In this document: piece after piece, positions 9,200-19,242 of the stretch
Layout: the number at the start of each line of letters is the position of its first letter
How positions within the stretch are numbered: position 1 is the first letter of the stretch
NCBI RefSeq assembly: GCF_014696225.1
Contig: NZ_JACJPV010000004.1
Coordinates: forward strand, 62,001-126,000
Reading direction: 5' to 3'
DNA: 64,000 nt
Source: Anabaena sp. FACHB-1237
Lineage (GTDB): Bacteria; Cyanobacteriota; Cyanobacteriia; Cyanobacteriales; Nostocaceae
Translations under genes and position numbers: made by a program
Notes under the pieces: generated by a model
Seen by the model: the letters and a program-made list of their open reading frames with translations, nothing else
Databases searched by the model: none
What the model was told of the DNA's origin: nothing

Positions 9200-10192
9200 A
9201 TGACCTCTGCTGTGATCTTGCTTTTAGCTGCTTTTTTAGATTATTTAATAGCTGATCCCTGGGGTTGGCCTCATCCAGTTCGCGTTATAGGCTGGGTAAT
9301 TTCTCAATTAAGTAAATTTTGCTTAAAATATTGTCACACCGCTCTTAATCAACGTTTAACTGGGGCGTTGATCGCTATTTTGGTGATAGTTGGTACTGGT
9401 TTGATGGGTTGGTTAATTATTTTTGCTATACAAATAGTTGATCCTGTATTGGCCATAGTATTTCAAGGTATCATGTTAGCTAGTTGTTTTGCTGCTAAAA
9501 GTCTGAAAAATGCGGCTATGGAGGTTCTCGCACCTTTAAAAATGGGTAATGTGACTACAGCCAGAGAAATTTTAAGTAACTATGTAGGTAGAGATACAGA
9601 AAATCTATCTCATACAGAAATTTTGCGATCGCTGTTAGAAACTGTCACAGAAAATGCTACAGATGGAGTTACTGCGCCCCTATTTTATGCCATCATTGGT
9701 GCTTTCATTCCTGTTATTGGTTCAGTACCTTTAGCCCTAGCATATAAAGCCAGTAGTACCTTAGATTCCATGATAGGTTACAAAGAAAGTCCCTATACTT
9801 ATTTAGGTTGGTTTAGTGCTAGATGTGAAGATTATTTAACTTGGCTACCTTGTCGCTTCACTGTCATCACTTTAGCAATCTTATCAGGAAAACCTGGCTA
9901 TGTTTGGCAAATTTGTCAACGAGATGCTATTAAAGATCCTAGTCCTAATTCGGGTTGGAGTGAATGCGCTTATGCTGCCGTTTTAGGTGTACAAATGGGA
10001 GGAATAAACTGGTATCGTGGTATAGCTAAACATAAACCCTTATTAGGAGATGCTATTTATCCCATTACCGAAAAATCCATTGATCAGGCTTTGCAATTAA
10101 CACGATATGCTTTTTTATTATGGTTAGCCTTAGCAACTTTGGGAATTATTGCTTATTCTCGATTTTCTATTATTACTCTATTTTGGAGCTAA
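9200..10192 (+). CDS. cbiB: Adenosylcobinamide-phosphate synthase CbiB (CobD)
   Basis: 330 aa integral membrane protein. It attaches aminopropanol (or its phosphate) to adenosylcobyric acid late in cobalamin synthesis. Seen: [19 protein letters not shown] at the N-terminus, [41 protein letters not shown] in the middle, and the C-terminal part [12 protein letters not shown], all typical of the family, with about five hydrophobic segments. It lies between an Rrf2 regulator and pyrR, and no other cobalamin gene is present in the window. No cobalamin riboswitch fits in the 23-base spacer upstream. Confidence 0.95.
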   Translation: MTSAVILLLAAFLDYLIADPWGWPHPVRVIGWVISQLSKFCLKYCHTALNQRLTGALIAILVIVGTGLMGWLIIFAIQIVDPVLAIVFQGIMLASCFAAKSLKNAAMEVLAPLKMGNVTTAREILSNYVGRDTENLSHTEILRSLLETVTENATDGVTAPLFYAIIGAFIPVIGSVPLALAYKASSTLDSMIGYKESPYTYLGWFSARCEDYLTWLPCRFTVITLAILSGKPGYVWQICQRDAIKDPSPNSGWSECAYAAVLGVQMGGINWYRGIAKHKPLLGDAIYPITEKSIDQALQLTRYAFLLWLALATLGIIAYSRFSIITLFWS

Positions 10193-10205
10193 AGCTCAAC
10201 TACTT

Positions 10206-10742
10206 ATGTCTACTAAAATTGTTGAAATTCTCTCCTCGGAAGAGTTAAGAAGAACTTTAAACCGTATGGCTTCCCAAATAATAGAACGCACAAGAGATTT
10301 ATCTCAATTAGTTCTAGTGGGTATTCATACAAAAGGAGTACCATTAGCTAATTTACTAGCACGTCAAATAGAAATTTTAGAAAATATCAATGTGAATGTG
10401 GGAGCATTAGATATCACATTTTATCGTGATGATTTAGATAAAATAGGTTTAAGAACTCCTGCAAAAACAGATATTCCCTTTGACTTAACAGGTAAAACTG
10501 TTGTCCTAGTAGATGATGTAATTTTCAAAGGTCGAACTATTCGCGCTGCGTTAAATGCTGTTAATGAATATGGTAGACCAGAAGTAATTCGTTTAGCAGT
10601 ATTAATAGATAGAGGCCATCGAGAATTACCCATAAATCCCGATTTTACGGGAAAAAAACTCCCCACCGCAAAAGAAGAAATAGTTAAAGTCTATTTACAA
10701 GATACTGACCAAAGAGATGCGGTAGAATTAATTAGTAAATAG
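10206..10742 (+). CDS. pyrR: Bifunctional pyr operon regulator / uracil phosphoribosyltransferase PyrR
   Basis: 178 aa. Seen: the PRPP-binding motif [19 protein letters not shown] near residues 97-115, and the PyrR pattern [16 protein letters not shown] and [10 protein letters not shown]. PyrR binds pyr mRNA in many bacteria to attenuate pyrimidine genes and also makes UMP from uracil. The frame is open back to 10149, overlapping cbiB, but the ATG at 10206 gives the family's normal N-terminus ([16 protein letters not shown]) and starts 13 bases after the cbiB stop. No pyr gene is adjacent, so if it regulates, it acts in trans. Confidence 0.95.
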   Translation: MSTKIVEILSSEELRRTLNRMASQIIERTRDLSQLVLVGIHTKGVPLANLLARQIEILENINVNVGALDITFYRDDLDKIGLRTPAKTDIPFDLTGKTVVLVDDVIFKGRTIRAALNAVNEYGRPEVIRLAVLIDRGHRELPINPDFTGKKLPTAKEEIVKVYLQDTDQRDAVELISK

Positions 10743-10798
10743 CTGTTAGGAGTTAGGAGTCAGCAGTTAGCTTTCAGCAGTAAGGAGTAAAAGCTCTC

Positions 10799-10830
10799 AC
10801 TCCGCACTCCGCACTTCGCACTTCGCACTC
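10799..10830. repeat. Heptamer STRR array (actccgc/acttcgc x4)
   Basis: Two copies of actccgc are followed by two of acttcgc and a partial actc, directly upstream of the ccdA start. The preceding 55 bases also hold ggagt-rich partial repeats. Typical heptamer array of heterocystous cyanobacteria. Confidence 0.85.
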
Positions 10831-10842
10831 AATTAAATTAGG

Positions 10843-11583
10843 ATGCTTGACACTCTACAAACACAGATTTATCACATAGAACAATTTGCTAACAACCTTG
10901 TTAGCATTCAATTAACTCATATTAGTATAGTTAGTATTGCCATTATCTTTGTAGCTGGTTTACTCACTAGCTTAACTCCTTGTACATTGTCTATGTTGCC
11001 TATCACTATCGGTTACATTGGTGGATACGAAGCACAAAGTCGCATTCAAGCTACTATACAATCTACATGGTTTACATTAGGACTAGCTACAACGTTCACA
11101 AGTATGGGAATTATTGCTAGTTTAGTGGGTAAAGTATATGGACAAATAGGAATAGGTTTACCCATAATAGTTAGCATCCTTGCGATTATTATGGGACTGA
11201 ACTTACTAGAAGCATTACCTATACAATTCCCCTCATTAAACCGAACAAATTGGATATCTTCAGACTTACCTCCAGGAATACGTTCCTACTCCATAGGTTT
11301 AACATTTGGGTTAGTAGCATCTCCTTGTAGCACTCCCGTTTTAGCTAGTTTATTAGGATGGGTTGCTAATAGTCAAGATGTATTTTTAGGAGCTATTTTA
11401 TTACTTTCATATACCGTTGGTTATGTTGCACCATTAATATTAGCAGGTACATTTACAGCCAGTATTAAAAAACTCTTAGAAATGCGGCGTTGGTCTGGTT
11501 GGATTAATCCCATTAGTGGTGTATTATTAGTAGTGTTTGGTGTATTTTCTTTACTTTCTCGCATTCCTTTAGGTAGTTTTTAA
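10843..11583 (+). CDS. ccdA: Cytochrome c biogenesis protein CcdA
   Basis: 246 aa, six hydrophobic helices. CcdA carries reducing power across the thylakoid or plasma membrane to keep apocytochrome cysteines reduced before heme attachment. The two redox cysteines stand in the expected places: [19 protein letters not shown] in the first helix and [16 protein letters not shown] in the fourth. The ccs1 gene begins two bases after its stop, which fits the system II (Ccs) cytochrome c maturation operon. A heptamer array lies just upstream and only a weak ribosome-binding site (ttagg) is seen. Confidence 0.95.
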   Translation: MLDTLQTQIYHIEQFANNLVSIQLTHISIVSIAIIFVAGLLTSLTPCTLSMLPITIGYIGGYEAQSRIQATIQSTWFTLGLATTFTSMGIIASLVGKVYGQIGIGLPIIVSILAIIMGLNLLEALPIQFPSLNRTNWISSDLPPGIRSYSIGLTFGLVASPCSTPVLASLLGWVANSQDVFLGAILLLSYTVGYVAPLILAGTFTASIKKLLEMRRWSGWINPISGVLLVVFGVFSLLSRIPLGSF

Positions 11584-11585
11584 GC

Positions 11586-12986
11586 ATGACTTTAGACAAT
11601 AAAACAGACAATACAACATCCCCAGAAGTTAATCAAGAAGGAAATTCTTGGTTATTACCAGTATTTTTAGCAAAGTTCTTCCGTAAAGAAGTTTTACCAG
11701 TGGTAACTGATTTAAGATTAGCAATTACTTTATTATTAGTAATTGCTGTTTTTAGTATTAGTGGTACTGTAATTGAACAAGGTCAATCTCCAGTATTTTA
11801 CCAAGCTAATTATCCAGAACATCCAGCTTTATTTGGATTTTTAACTTGGAAAGTGATTCAAGTTGTGGGCTTAGATCATGTTTATCGCACTTGGTGGTTC
11901 TTAGGTTTATTAGTGTTATTTGGAACTAGTTTAACAGCTTGTACATTTACTCGACAATTACCAGCATTAAAAGCTGCTAAAAAATGGCAATATTATGATG
12001 ATCCCAGAAAGTTTAATAAATTAGCTTTAAGTGCAGAATTAGAGAAAATTTCTCTAGAAAAATTAACACCAATCTTAATAAAAAACCGTTATAAGTTGTT
12101 TACAGATAATGAAAAACAAGCAGATCAGAAAATATTATATGCGAGAAAAGGAATAATAGGAAGAATAGGTCCAATAATTGTTCATATTGGTATTGTGACA
12201 ATTTTATTGGGAGGAATTTGGGGAGCAATGACGGGTTTTATGGCTCAAGAAATGATTGCTAGTGGTAATAATTTTCAGGTGACAAATATTATAGATGCTG
12301 GTCCTTGGTCATCGGAAAATGTTTTGAAAGATTGGTCTGTAACAGTGAATCGTTTTTGGATAGATTATACTCCCACAGGAGCAATTGATCAATTTTATTC
12401 TGATATGTCTGTGATTGATAAAAGTGGTCAAGAGGTTGATCATGAAAAGATATATGTGAATAAACCTTTGCGTTATCATGGTGTGGTTTTTTATCAAACT
12501 GATTGGGGTATTTCTGCTGTTAAAGTGAGATTAAATAAAAGTCCTATTTTTCAATTACCCATGGCCTTACTAGATACTCAGGGTAAAGGAAGAATTTGGG
12601 GAACGTGGATACCGACAAAACCAGATCTAAGTGAGGGAGTTTCTTTATTAGCTAAAGATTTACAAGGGATGGTGTTAGTTTATAATAGTGATGGTAATTT
12701 AATTAATACTGTGCGTGCGGGAGGTTCTATTCCTGTAAATGGGGTTAATTTAAAGGTTATAGATGTAGTAGGTAGTACGGGTTTACAAATTAAATATGAT
12801 CCAGGTATTCCCATTGTTTATTGTGGGTTTGCTGTATTAATGTTAGGTGTGGTCATGAGTTATTTTTCTCATTCACAGGTTTGGGCTTTACAAGTGGGGG
12901 ATAAGTTATATATTGGGGGAAAAACTAACCGCGCTCAAGTGGCTTTTGAACGGGAAATAATTGATATTTTGGAACAGTTGAGTTAA
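11586..12986 (+). CDS. ccs1: Cytochrome c biogenesis protein Ccs1/ResB
   Basis: 466 aa. ResB/Ccs1 works with CcsA to move heme and ligate it to c-type cytochromes on the lumenal side. Seen: a first membrane helix [25 protein letters not shown], a pair with [25 protein letters not shown], a third with [21 protein letters not shown], a large soluble domain (about 225-405), and a last helix [31 protein letters not shown] carries the conserved histidine of the family. The gene follows ccdA by two bases. CcsA is not in this window. Confidence 0.95.
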   Translation: MTLDNKTDNTTSPEVNQEGNSWLLPVFLAKFFRKEVLPVVTDLRLAITLLLVIAVFSISGTVIEQGQSPVFYQANYPEHPALFGFLTWKVIQVVGLDHVYRTWWFLGLLVLFGTSLTACTFTRQLPALKAAKKWQYYDDPRKFNKLALSAELEKISLEKLTPILIKNRYKLFTDNEKQADQKILYARKGIIGRIGPIIVHIGIVTILLGGIWGAMTGFMAQEMIASGNNFQVTNIIDAGPWSSENVLKDWSVTVNRFWIDYTPTGAIDQFYSDMSVIDKSGQEVDHEKIYVNKPLRYHGVVFYQTDWGISAVKVRLNKSPIFQLPMALLDTQGKGRIWGTWIPTKPDLSEGVSLLAKDLQGMVLVYNSDGNLINTVRAGGSIPVNGVNLKVIDVVGSTGLQIKYDPGIPIVYCGFAVLMLGVVMSYFSHSQVWALQVGDKLYIGGKTNRAQVAFEREIIDILEQLS

Positions 12987-13079
12987 GGGGTAAATGGGGG
13001 ATAAATATAGTAAAATTTTCTTTGTTTTTACTCTTACTCTTCTGACTACTGAAAGCTGATAAATGATAGTTAATAATAA

Positions 13080-13118
13080 TACAGCGTTAATCCCTCTATA
13101 GTGAAGGCTAACGCTGTA
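13080..13118 (+). terminator. Hairpin downstream of ccs1
   Basis: Arms tacagcgtta (13080-13089) and taacgctgta (13109-13118) pair perfectly over a 19-base loop, 93 bases after the ccs1 stop. No clean T-run follows, so it may be a processed 3' end or weak terminator rather than a classical one. Confidence 0.45.
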
Positions 13119-13256
13119 TAAGTTTATATGTATTTATTATGGGCTAGAGTCTTTTTTTGGCTGACTCTGATGTTATTGCTATATATTATCTTCCCTAATT
13201 TCTCAATCCCTCAATTTCTTAAGTATTTCTTTATGTTTAGTTTTTTTCACTAATTA

Positions 13257-13799
13257 TCAATCTTTGTCAACTTTTGTTAAGTTACCTGTGATAGAAGCCC
13301 CTAAAATCTCGGATATCCAGACTTCTATGTTGCGAAGAGGATGGTAACGCAAGTCTTTTACTTGAGGATGAACTATGGGTTCTACAAGAATTGTAAACAT
13401 TCCTAAACGATTACCAACTAAGATGTCTGTAAATAGGCGATCGCCCACCATCCCCACTTCTTGTACAGGCAAATTCATCTCTTCAAGTGCTGCCCTAATT
13501 TTCCGTCGTGAAGGTTTTGCAGCCCCTAAATAATAAGGTAAATTCAATGCAGTGGCAATACTACTAATGCGCGACTCACTAAGATTGTTACTCACCAACC
13601 ACAACACCGTAGAATCACGAATTTCATTCACCCATTGTTCCAAGTCTGGAGAAATACACTCCACTGTAATAGGCACTAAAGTTTCATCAACATCTAAAAT
13701 AAGCCCTTTTAACCCATATTGCTGAATAATAGACGGTGTTAGCTTTAAAATTGAGTCAGCCAACACTAAATCAGGTTGTAACAATTTATTCCAAGTCAT
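13257..13799 (-). CDS. YqeG family HAD IIIA-type phosphatase
   Basis: 180 aa. Seen: HAD motif I GLILDVDETLVPI near residues 33-45, motif II WLVSNN, the lysine region KPSRRKIRAAL, and motif III EVGMVGDRLFTDILVGNRLGM. YqeG-type proteins are small phosphatases kept in Firmicutes and cyanobacteria; the yeast relative acts on phosphatidylglycerolphosphate, but the cyanobacterial substrate is unproven. It is the last gene of a minus-strand row GNAT-ruvX-DUF3727-yqeG, with 120 bases to the gene before it. Confidence 0.9.
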   Translation of the reverse strand: MTWNKLLQPDLVLADSILKLTPSIIQQYGLKGLILDVDETLVPITVECISPDLEQWVNEIRDSTVLWLVSNNLSESRISSIATALNLPYYLGAAKPSRRKIRAALEEMNLPVQEVGMVGDRLFTDILVGNRLGMFTILVEPIVHPQVKDLRYHPLRNIEVWISEILGASITGNLTKVDKD

Positions 13800-13918
13800 A
13801 TACTACATTTAGTAACCAGTAATTAGCTGTTCATCAACAGCCAGTAAAGTCCGGGAAACCCTACCTAGCTGTCAACTTTCAGGATAATTGTATCACTAAT
13901 TACCAATTACTAATCACT

Positions 13919-14473
13919 TTATTCTTCTACCTCATCGAACAAAAATTCTTCTAACAGAGGTTTAAACTTATTAAACTCTTCCGGAGAAAGTAATTCTGGT
14001 TCACCTTTTTTATTAATTCTCGCAAAAAACAACAATGGATCTAAAGGAGTATAAATCGCATACTGTTGATCATTATGTGAAAAAGTGGCTATTTCTAATA
14101 GTTGATCCTCTTCACCATCATCCATTTCTAAAGTACATATTTTATTTTCATCTTCTGGAGGTAATTCACCAGCTACAGTTAAAGCATAAGCAGTATTTTT
14201 TAAAACTAAATCATGCTCTTGTAATACAGCTTCAGCATTACTAAAAATTTCTTCCAGAATATCGTCATCTTCCACTAAAAAGGCTTCATCATCATCATCA
14301 TAGGCAAAAATCTCTATGGGTGAATCTACAGGAAGTAACAAAACATACTCCTGTCCTTCTACATTTAAAGTATGCTCGACATAACATTCTAGCGTGCGAT
14401 TTTGCTCATCTGTTAAAGTCAGGCAAGTTTCGTAACCGTGATCATTTTCTTCAGGAAATTCAGTGGGATACAT
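13919..14473 (-). CDS. DUF3727 domain protein
   Basis: 184 aa, strongly acidic. Seen: a DUF1292-like start (YETCLTLTDEQNRTLECYVEHTLNVEGQEYVLLLPVDSPIEIF) and a DUF3727 second half (GEEDQLLEIATFSHNDQQYAIYTPLDPLLFFARI). The frame extends eight codons upstream to a TTG, but the ATG at 14473 gives the usual start MYPTEFPEEN. Members are found in cyanobacteria and plastids next to ruvX; function unknown. It lies 145 bases after ruvX on the same strand. Confidence 0.85.
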   Translation of the reverse strand: MYPTEFPEENDHGYETCLTLTDEQNRTLECYVEHTLNVEGQEYVLLLPVDSPIEIFAYDDDDEAFLVEDDDILEEIFSNAEAVLQEHDLVLKNTAYALTVAGELPPEDENKICTLEMDDGEEDQLLEIATFSHNDQQYAIYTPLDPLLFFARINKKGEPELLSPEEFNKFKPLLEEFLFDEVEE

Positions 14474-14618
14474 AGCCGAATCACGTAATTGTAACAATAT
14501 CTGTAAAATATAGAAATCATTGAACTATCATTCAACTATTAAATTCAACTATTAAATGATCGTCAATGTCAACCATAAATTTAGATATAACAGAAATCTT
14601 TATTATAGTACCATGCAA

Positions 14619-15104
14619 CTAGACATTACTACGTCTAACATCTAACCATTGTTGTAAAATCAATGCTGCCGCTTTTCGGTCAATTAAACCTTTATTACGG
14701 GAAGGAGAACGATTTTCGGCAATTATCAACTGTTCAGCTTGATAAGAAGTTAATCGCTCATCTACATATTCTATGGGTAAACTCAGTGCTTTAGCTAGTT
14801 TATTGCCAAATTTCTGCACATGACGCGCTTGAAATCCTATAGACCCATCTAAGGCATAAGGTAGCCCCACTATCAAAATTTGTACCTGCCGATCTTTGAC
14901 GATTTGTTGAATCGCTGCCACATCTTCTATGAAAGACCTTCTTTCAATTGTGGTGATACCTGTAGCAATTAAACCTGTACCATCACAACCAGCTATGCCA
15001 ATTCTTTTACGCCCTACATCCACACCTAAAGCTGATATAAAAGAGTTTTTCACAGATGGTTTTGATAATTCATCTGTTACTGTTACATCTGTTTCCAAAG
15101 GCAC
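14619..15104 (-). CDS. ruvX: Holliday junction resolvase-like protein RuvX (YqgF)
   Basis: 161 aa. RNase H-like fold: ALGVDVGRKRIGIAGCDGTG (first catalytic Asp), QILIVGLPYALDGSIGFQARHVQKF, and IEYVDERLTSYQAEQ with the second acid, ending RKAAALILQQWL. YqgF proteins are predicted nucleases, linked in E. coli to 16S rRNA 5' processing. The start is GTG, supported by CAGGAG about ten bases upstream inside the end of the preceding GNAT gene; that gene stops 7 bases before. The first 28 residues are a variable lead. Confidence 0.92.
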   Translation of the reverse strand: MPLETDVTVTDELSKPSVKNSFISALGVDVGRKRIGIAGCDGTGLIATGITTIERRSFIEDVAAIQQIVKDRQVQILIVGLPYALDGSIGFQARHVQKFGNKLAKALSLPIEYVDERLTSYQAEQLIIAENRSPSRNKGLIDRKAAALILQQWLDVRRSNV

Positions 15105-15111
15105 TTAATTA

Positions 15112-16323
15112 TTACTCCTGAATTACATCGTTGTTCATATCAGAGGATGCAGACGAGTCAATATTAGTATTGGGACTACTAAAAGAGGCTATTTCTGATT
15201 TTACTTGTGTTTGTTTTCCCCAAGACATTCCTCCGGGAATGGGTTTATGGACAGGCTGTAAACCTTGTAACATATCTTGCCATTGAATACCCTCAAGAGA
15301 AACTAGTTTAGATTCTCTAATTTTATGCCACACAGAGCGGGACATAATTAACGTATGTTGAATACGTTTTGCTCCAATACGTTCTAAATACTCTTCTCTT
15401 TCTGGTTGGTAATCATAAGAAGCTAGTTGTAAACTTTGTTGAGGAAAATCTTGGGCAATACGGGCTAATTGTGATAATAGTTCAGGATATAACCAAGTAT
15501 AGGCAGGGTGAACTGTCAAAGTAGCTAAGTGAGGATTATTTCCAGTACGATCTATTTTAAGTTGAAAGTAACCAATGGCTGCTTTACGTTGAGGTTCAAA
15601 TACATAGGCACTAATGACCTCTGTTTTAGTGATCCATTGTTGAATAGTGTCAATAATGCCACTGACGATGGTAGTTTTAAAGTCATGGGTATGGCGATCA
15701 AATACTTGACGTACTAAAGGTGGCATAGATGCAGTATCTAATTGATACAGCAATTGTGCATCCGCATTACTGACTGGTAATAGGTTTGGTAAATCTGGTT
15801 CAGTTTGAATCAGTTCTAATAATGCTTCTGAAGTTATTTGCCAATAGGTCATTTCTGCTAAACGTTGAAAACCATTATGGCGATATAAGGCTAAAGCCTC
15901 GGAGTCATTAATATTAACTTCTAAAAGCCAAGTACGTGCTTCTAAGATAGATTCAAAACAATAGCGTAACAAAAGTGAACCTATATCTTGTTTACTTACT
16001 CCACGTTCTAACATTACTTTGTCAACACGCCAAGTGCTACGGGTACGGTTAAAAGGAGAAACTTGAATCATGCCTAACAGCATTCTTCCTTGTTCGGCCA
16101 CATAACCCCAAAAATGGTATTTTAATGGGTTAGGAAACCAACTCAAGAATTTAATAAAACCATACCAACAACGTAACCATTGCATTTTTGCCATAGCCGC
16201 ATCTATTTCTTGTGGAGACAGATGGGAAAAAGATTCTTGTGTTAAGCGTTCAATTCCATCCAAGTCCCGATGTTGGACTGGTCTGATAATGACGCTGAGG
16301 TTTCGAGAGAGTAGTGAAGTCAT
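15112..16323 (-). CDS. GNAT family N-acetyltransferase (two-domain)
   Basis: 403 aa. The first half follows the GNAT pattern: VIIRPVQHRDLDGIERLTQESF, a central strand ending WGYVAEQGRMLLGMIQV, the acyl-CoA loop region RGVSKQDIGSLLLRYCFE, and LEVNINDSEALALYRHNGFQRLAEMTYW. The second half (about 180-340) looks like a degenerate second GNAT unit, and the last 60 residues are low complexity. It is first in the minus-strand row with ruvX and DUF3727, an order I remember as common in cyanobacteria. Substrate unknown. Confidence 0.85.
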   Translation of the reverse strand: MTSLLSRNLSVIIRPVQHRDLDGIERLTQESFSHLSPQEIDAAMAKMQWLRCWYGFIKFLSWFPNPLKYHFWGYVAEQGRMLLGMIQVSPFNRTRSTWRVDKVMLERGVSKQDIGSLLLRYCFESILEARTWLLEVNINDSEALALYRHNGFQRLAEMTYWQITSEALLELIQTEPDLPNLLPVSNADAQLLYQLDTASMPPLVRQVFDRHTHDFKTTIVSGIIDTIQQWITKTEVISAYVFEPQRKAAIGYFQLKIDRTGNNPHLATLTVHPAYTWLYPELLSQLARIAQDFPQQSLQLASYDYQPEREEYLERIGAKRIQHTLIMSRSVWHKIRESKLVSLEGIQWQDMLQGLQPVHKPIPGGMSWGKQTQVKSEIASFSSPNTNIDSSASSDMNNDVIQE

Positions 16324-16837
16324 TGTGATTCAAGCCACGATTTAACTATTAATTAACCTTTACTAAACTTGATAATAGTAATCTATTTTTTAGATGTACT
16401 GTATTTTTGGTCATTTTACCTGATTTTTGTTCTTGCGTATTGTTACCTAAGAGTGATTTTCTTAACTTAATATAGCAGGTGACAGATGATAGAGATAAAA
16501 GCCTGTTTGTGTCTTGTGTTTTATCCTTAGTTAATATCCTAAATGAATTTCCAAATCAAAAATAAGCATTCAGTAATTAAGTTTGATAAACTTAAAAGTT
16601 CTTGGATAACAATGTGTTTGAACAGATAATGTAGAAATTGTTAGTTGCTTAGTTATAAATTTTGTAGGGGTTTAGCATTGATAAATCCTGCATCAAAGAA
16701 AAACAGAGTTTGTTGTATTTTTTCCAATTTGATACAACAAGTTCTGTTTTCATTTTATGACAATTAGTGCCAAATGAATATTTAATTTTAATCTTACTTT
16801 ATTTTTGTAGTTGATGTCAGCTTTTAGGATTTAGATA
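16324..16837. other. Gene-free spacer
   Basis: About 510 AT-rich bases between two minus-strand genes. Apart from the hairpin at 16700-16750 nothing was recognised; the right part upstream of the GNAT start should hold its promoter. Confidence 0.5.
16700..16750 (-). terminator. Long hairpin terminator
   Basis: Arms 16700-16718 and 16732-16750 (19 bases each) pair with two G-T-type mismatches around a 13-base loop. Read on the minus strand it is followed by tttttctttg, a U-rich tail, and lies about 90 bases after the stop of the 66-aa gene, so it fits a Rho-independent terminator for that gene. Confidence 0.7.
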
Positions 16838-17038
16838 TTATAATACTTGACGAGAAGCAAATTTTTCAAAATCAGCTTGTGTTTGATGAAGTAATTTTTG
16901 ACGACTATCTTCATCGGTCTGTTGGAGTGTTGGAACCAAATTGCGAGCTTGTAAAGTCATGTGCAACTGTAAATTAGCAACATAATCGCTAAATTCCGGG
17001 TTATTTACAGTTACGCTCGTTAATACTTGGGATTCCAT
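16838..17038 (-). CDS. Small hypothetical protein (66 aa)
   Basis: 66 aa, no recognised domain. The ATG at 17038 is chosen because AAGGAG stands at 17051-17056 with ideal spacing; the frame runs on upstream to 17182 but that part looks non-coding. The product (begins MESQVLTSVTVNN) is helical, polar, with QLHMTLQARNLVPTLQQ and a C-terminal helix ending FASRQVL; no membrane segment. It is flanked by a strong minus-strand terminator, which suggests its own short transcript. Confidence 0.65.
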   Translation of the reverse strand: MESQVLTSVTVNNPEFSDYVANLQLHMTLQARNLVPTLQQTDEDSRQKLLHQTQADFEKFASRQVL

Positions 17039-17310
17039 TGTCACTTTTTTCTCCTTAGATCCACTATAATTATGATTGTTAGTTGTGCAAAAATGGTTAG
17101 AACCTATACAATGATCATACTTGATGCTACTTGTAGGGTGTTTAAGACTTGGTAATTCCGTCAGAATTAACAAATTTGCCACGTTTGATATGCTTGTTGC
17201 ATAAGTTCTAATTATGTAACTAGATTAGAAATTATCATATTTTAGACTAATGTGATGATTTTGTAATGATCTGTAATGATTTAGTTACCAGTGGTCAGTC
17301 GTCAGCTAAA

Positions 17311-17500
17311 ATTAAAGTAGCACAAGCATCTTGCTTGTATCCATGATCCAAACTTATAAAATTAAAGTAGCACAAGCATCTTGCTTGTATCCATGATCCA
17401 AACTTATAAAATTAAAGTAGCACAAGCATCTTGCTTGTATCCATGATCCAAACTTATAAAATTAAAGTAGTACAGGCATCTTGCTTGTATCTATAAGATC
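17311..17500. repeat. 50-bp tandem repeat array (3 perfect + 1 divergent copy)
   Basis: Copies at 17311-17360, 17361-17410 and 17411-17460 are identical; the fourth (17461-about 17500) has diverged. Each unit holds an inverted repeat acaagca-tct-tgcttgt, so the array can form a series of small hairpins. The core caagcatcttgcttg is a dispersed motif, and a related form acatgcatcttgctgtgt recurs at 63473-63490. It lies in the 600-base spacer (17039-17637) before the ArsR gene; the rest of that spacer shows nothing recognisable. Confidence 0.9.
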
Positions 17501-17637
17501 CAAATTCAAAGCACCTTTTAGATAGGTAATTTATTCCCTGGGTAATACCAGAACTCCGCACTCTGTAGTCGCTTTTTTAAAACTAAATTCTAGTAGTATG
17601 GTTAAATAATCTTATAGTTTTGCAATTTTTGAATGTT

Positions 17638-17979
17638 ATGTTAGCTACTTCACCTCAAGTTTTAACACCGATCGCTGATTATTTCAAAATGCTGTCAGAA
17701 GTCAGTCGTTTACAGGTTTTATGTGCTTTAAAGTCTGGTCCTAGGAATGTTACAGAAATTGTATCTATAACTGAAATGGGACAGGCTAATGTTTCCAAAC
17801 ATCTAAAATTATTAACACAAGCGGGAATTGTTAGTAGACAACCTCAAGGTTCTACTGTGTATTATCAAATCGGTGATCCGATAATATTTGAAATATGTGA
17901 GTTGGTATGTAACCGTTTAAATGTAAGACTACAAGAACAAACTCAACAATTAGAACAGTTAGAGGTTTTACGTCAGTAG
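17638..17979 (+). CDS. ArsR family transcriptional regulator
   Basis: 113 aa from the ATG at 17638 (a TTG six codons upstream is the only alternative). Winged helix: PIADYFKMLSEVSRLQVLCALKSGPRNVTEIVSITEMGQANVSKHLKLLTQAGIVSRQPQG with the wing VYYQIGD. The classical metal-binding ELCVCDL box is replaced by NVTEIVSI, so the usual alpha-3 cysteine site is missing; cysteines remain at VLCAL and EICELVC. ArsR proteins without that box often sense other signals. No transporter gene is adjacent. The last 20 residues are Gln-rich. Confidence 0.9.
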   Translation: MLATSPQVLTPIADYFKMLSEVSRLQVLCALKSGPRNVTEIVSITEMGQANVSKHLKLLTQAGIVSRQPQGSTVYYQIGDPIIFEICELVCNRLNVRLQEQTQQLEQLEVLRQ

Positions 17980-18027
17980 TAGTCAGCTATGAGATTAAAA
18001 TCAATCAAATTAACTCCCGACTCCCCA

Positions 18028-19242
18028 CTAGTCTATTATAGCTAATACAGATTTTGGTAACAGTTTTTCCTTAAACCAGATAATTTTAGCTGGAATATTA
18101 TCTAATTTGACACCTGCTTTTTCTAAATTCAATCTTTCAGAAATTGCTAAGATTAAATTATCAGAATTAGCTTTTCTGACTTGGGCGAATTTTTTTTGTA
18201 AATATTCAGGCCTCCAATAACCAACTATTTCTAATAAATAAATTCTCCCATCAGGATGAACTAAACGAAAATCAGGGATCATCACACTTCCAGGAATGGG
18301 AATTAAGTCCACTTCTCTTTCTAATACCCAACGACTTTTGAGACTATCCCATTTATTAGCAAAAGATTTTTCTAACATACTATCATAAGGTTTACCTGGG
18401 GGATAATGGGAGACTAAACCACATTCTGAATTGAGGGTAAAACGTCCTGTTTTCCAGGAATTTGTCTCCCAGTCACGGGTTTGTAAAATTGCGGATAAAC
18501 TCCATTTTGTCACATGAAGTAAAGCAGGAATTAATTTAGCTATGGCTAAACCATAACGAGTACTAGGACTAAATAAACTTGTTGGTCCATCTACAGTAAT
18601 TGTAAATCCTTGATCTGCGTCTCCTTCAATATATGCCATAAGTTGAAAGAGTTTTAAGTAACGAAATAAAAGTTTATATTCTCCTGGAACATTGCGATAA
18701 GCATTTAATGTTAATTGTGTGGCTTTGTAGAATATTCCTTGTACTTGTGACAGGTTATAACGATGTAATAAATCTTCTGGTTTAGGTGCTTCAAAAGAGG
18801 TTAAAATTTTATTTTGTGATATATCAGCATAAAGTCCTGTTTGGATGTGAGTTGGTAATATTTCCTGTTGTAATTCTTGGCTTAATTCGTTGGCCAGTTT
18901 ATTTAATATTTCTTGTGTATTATGGCGGTTATAAGTTGATTTTGCTGCTAGAGAAAATACTCTATTTCTTAATGCTATGGGTTCTAAGGGACTAATGATT
19001 TCAAAAGTGCAAAAACTACTTTTTAGAATGTATGCTAAACCGCGTTTAATTCTATAGTCTGTGGTATTACCTTCAAAGTCTGTAAGTTGACGTTCTAATA
19101 TTCCTTGAGTTTGTCCCACTGCTGTTTGAAAAAAACTGATTAGTTCTGCGGCTTGGTTGAGATTTTTTTGATCAAGTTTCAGTCTTTTGGGAATTATTTC
19201 TTCCCCGTTTATCCGATGAATTAGGAGGTCTGTGGTTAACAT
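18028..19242 (-). CDS. Bax1-type nuclease (DUF790), partner of XPB helicase
   Basis: 404 aa. DUF790 proteins include archaeal Bax1, a nuclease that binds XPB. Seen: MLTTDLLIHRINGEEIIPKRLKL at the start, and a PD-(D/E)XK-like active site in the C-terminal part with IPDF (D324) and YLLEIVGYWRPEYLQKK (E338, K350/K351). The gene begins inside the 3' end of the helicase gene (71-base overlap in another frame), which argues for tight coupling. Together they could open and cut DNA at a bubble, as in nucleotide excision repair. Nuclease activity is inferred from the archaeal family. Confidence 0.85.
   Translation of the reverse strand: MLTTDLLIHRINGEEIIPKRLKLDQKNLNQAAELISFFQTAVGQTQGILERQLTDFEGNTTDYRIKRGLAYILKSSFCTFEIISPLEPIALRNRVFSLAAKSTYNRHNTQEILNKLANELSQELQQEILPTHIQTGLYADISQNKILTSFEAPKPEDLLHRYNLSQVQGIFYKATQLTLNAYRNVPGEYKLLFRYLKLFQLMAYIEGDADQGFTITVDGPTSLFSPSTRYGLAIAKLIPALLHVTKWSLSAILQTRDWETNSWKTGRFTLNSECGLVSHYPPGKPYDSMLEKSFANKWDSLKSRWVLEREVDLIPIPGSVMIPDFRLVHPDGRIYLLEIVGYWRPEYLQKKFAQVRKANSDNLILAISERLNLEKAGVKLDNIPAKIIWFKEKLLPKSVLAIID

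Noticed and set aside
17311..17500. CRISPR array
   Set aside because: The 50-bp units are directly joined with no variable spacers, and no cas genes are nearby.
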